Shown here: positions 4,843 through 5,413 of the stretch, one piece after another
Numbering within the stretch: position 1 is the first letter of the stretch
How the letters are laid out: each line of letters opens with the position of its first letter
NCBI GenBank assembly: GCA_016213125.1
Contig: JACRBR010000322.1
Location: 1 to 5,413, forward strand
Direction: 5' to 3'
Length of the DNA: 5,413 nt
DNA from: Chloroflexota bacterium
GTDB lineage: Bacteria > Chloroflexota > Dehalococcoidia > DSTF01 > JACRBR01
Made by a program: the position numbers and the translations under genes
The notes under the pieces: generated by a model
Told to the model about the DNA's origin: nothing
The model's database searches: none
What the model saw: the letters and a program-made list of their open reading frames with translations, nothing else

Positions 4843-5413
4843 TGCGGCGCCTCGGCGGCCTTCGTCTTCGAACCAGCGACCATGTCGCGAAACAGCGCCT
4901 CGTACTGGTCGGTGACGGTCTCCCAGCTGTAGCGCGCCGCGCGCTCCATCGCCCGCACTCGATATGGCAGGCGGCTCTCCGGATCGTCGGCCAGCGCCTG
5001 CAGCTTCGCCCGCAGGTCCGGGACGCTGTCGAACAGCATGCCGCCGTCGCCCAGCACCTCGCGGTTCTCCGGCGTCCCATAGGCCAGCACGCAGTTCCCG
5101 TACCCCATCGCCTCGATGAGCGCCGGATGCGTGCCGCCGACCTCGGTCGCCTGCACGTAGCAGAACGCGCTCTGCTGCAGCGCCCGGTACCCATCGCCGT
5201 ACACGAACCCGAGGAACTTGACCCGCCCGTCCGCCGTCGACTTCAGCCGCTCGATGTACTCCGTCGCGTACGGCGCGCCGCCCACGATCGCCAGCTTCAG
5301 GTCCGCGCGCACCCCTTCGAAAGCCTCGATGACCTTGTGGGCGTTGTTCTCGGGCTCGAGGCGCGCCACGTACAGCACGTACCGCTCCGGCTCCAGTCCC
5401 AGCCCGCGCACCA
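4839..5413 (-). CDS. GT4-like glycosyltransferase, C-terminal half (5' end outside window)
   Basis: The reading frame is open to the right edge, so the true start lies beyond the window; the GTG at 5409-5411 is an internal valine codon. The 190 visible residues form the C-terminal, nucleotide-sugar-binding domain of a GT-B glycosyltransferase, about half a usual protein. Numbering from that codon: YVLYVARLEPENNA (11-24), LAIVGGAPY (40-48), VKFLGFVYGDGYRALQQ (64-80), TEVGGTHPALIEAMGYG (89-105), GTPENREVLGDGGMLFD (112-128), and a C-terminal helix RAARYSWETVTDQYEALF (158-174-like segment). The acidic pair is Glu90 and Glu100, spaced wider than the usual E-x7-E of GT4. The pattern resembles rhamnosyltransferase-like enzymes carrying an N-terminal DUF1972 region; that part is not visible. 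Its role is probably sugar addition to a surface polysaccharide or lipid-linked glycan at the cytoplasmic membrane face. Donor sugar unknown. It is coupled to the methyltransferase by a 4-base overlap. Confidence 0.88.
   Translation of the reverse strand, partial: VRGLGLEPERYVLYVARLEPENNAHKVIEAFEGVRADLKLAIVGGAPYATEYIERLKSTADGRVKFLGFVYGDGYRALQQSAFCYVQATEVGGTHPALIEAMGYGNCVLAYGTPENREVLGDGGMLFDSVPDLRAKLQALADDPESRLPYRVRAMERAARYSWETVTDQYEALFRDMVAGSKTKAAEAPQ

Noticed and set aside
4054..4932. 292-codon open frame on the plus strand
   Set aside because: It is antisense to the methyltransferase and glycosyltransferase genes, is extremely Arg/Pro/His-rich with no domain, and arises from GC-rich codon bias on the other strand.

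Overview
This is a GC-rich bacterial chromosomal segment with two short, convergent gene groups. No phage, plasmid, insertion sequence, CRISPR or RNA gene is visible. High GC, an apparently leaderless GTG start and heptanucleotide tandem repeats in the spacers would suit an environmental Chloroflexota (Dehalococcoidia-like) or another GC-rich lineage. That placement is only an inference; no marker gene in the window fixes the phylum.

Positions 1-2870 (+ strand) carry acyl-CoA metabolism: the 3' part of a PaaG-type enoyl-CoA isomerase/hydratase gene (cut by the left edge), a TesB-type acyl-CoA thioesterase joined to it by a 4-base ATGA overlap, and, after a 96-base spacer, a divergent acyl-CoA dehydrogenase. 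Together they could desaturate, isomerise and release unusual acyl-CoA substrates. The isomerase has the PaaG residue pattern rather than that of a classical hydratase. The dehydrogenase lacks glutamate at both positions where the family normally keeps its catalytic base.

Positions 2871-2963 are the convergence point. They hold a perfect 10-bp hairpin with a T-tract on the minus strand (terminator for the minus-strand genes) and five 7-bp tandem repeats. The 1593-1688 spacer also holds 7-bp tandem repeats, with a different but related unit, plus three copies of an 11-mer and a -10-like box placed as expected for a leaderless start.

Positions 2964-5413 (- strand, transcribed right to left) carry glycan or nucleotide-sugar genes: the C-terminal half of a GT4-like glycosyltransferase (cut by the right edge), a class I SAM-dependent methyltransferase overlapping it by ATGA, and, after a spacer of about 140 bases, an extended-SDR NAD-dependent sugar-nucleotide epimerase/dehydratase. 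This looks like part of a surface-polysaccharide or glycolipid locus: one enzyme makes an activated sugar, one transfers a sugar, and one probably methylates the product.

The window is mostly ordinary metabolism. The most interesting signals are the heptamer repeat islands and the atypical active site of the acyl-CoA dehydrogenase.
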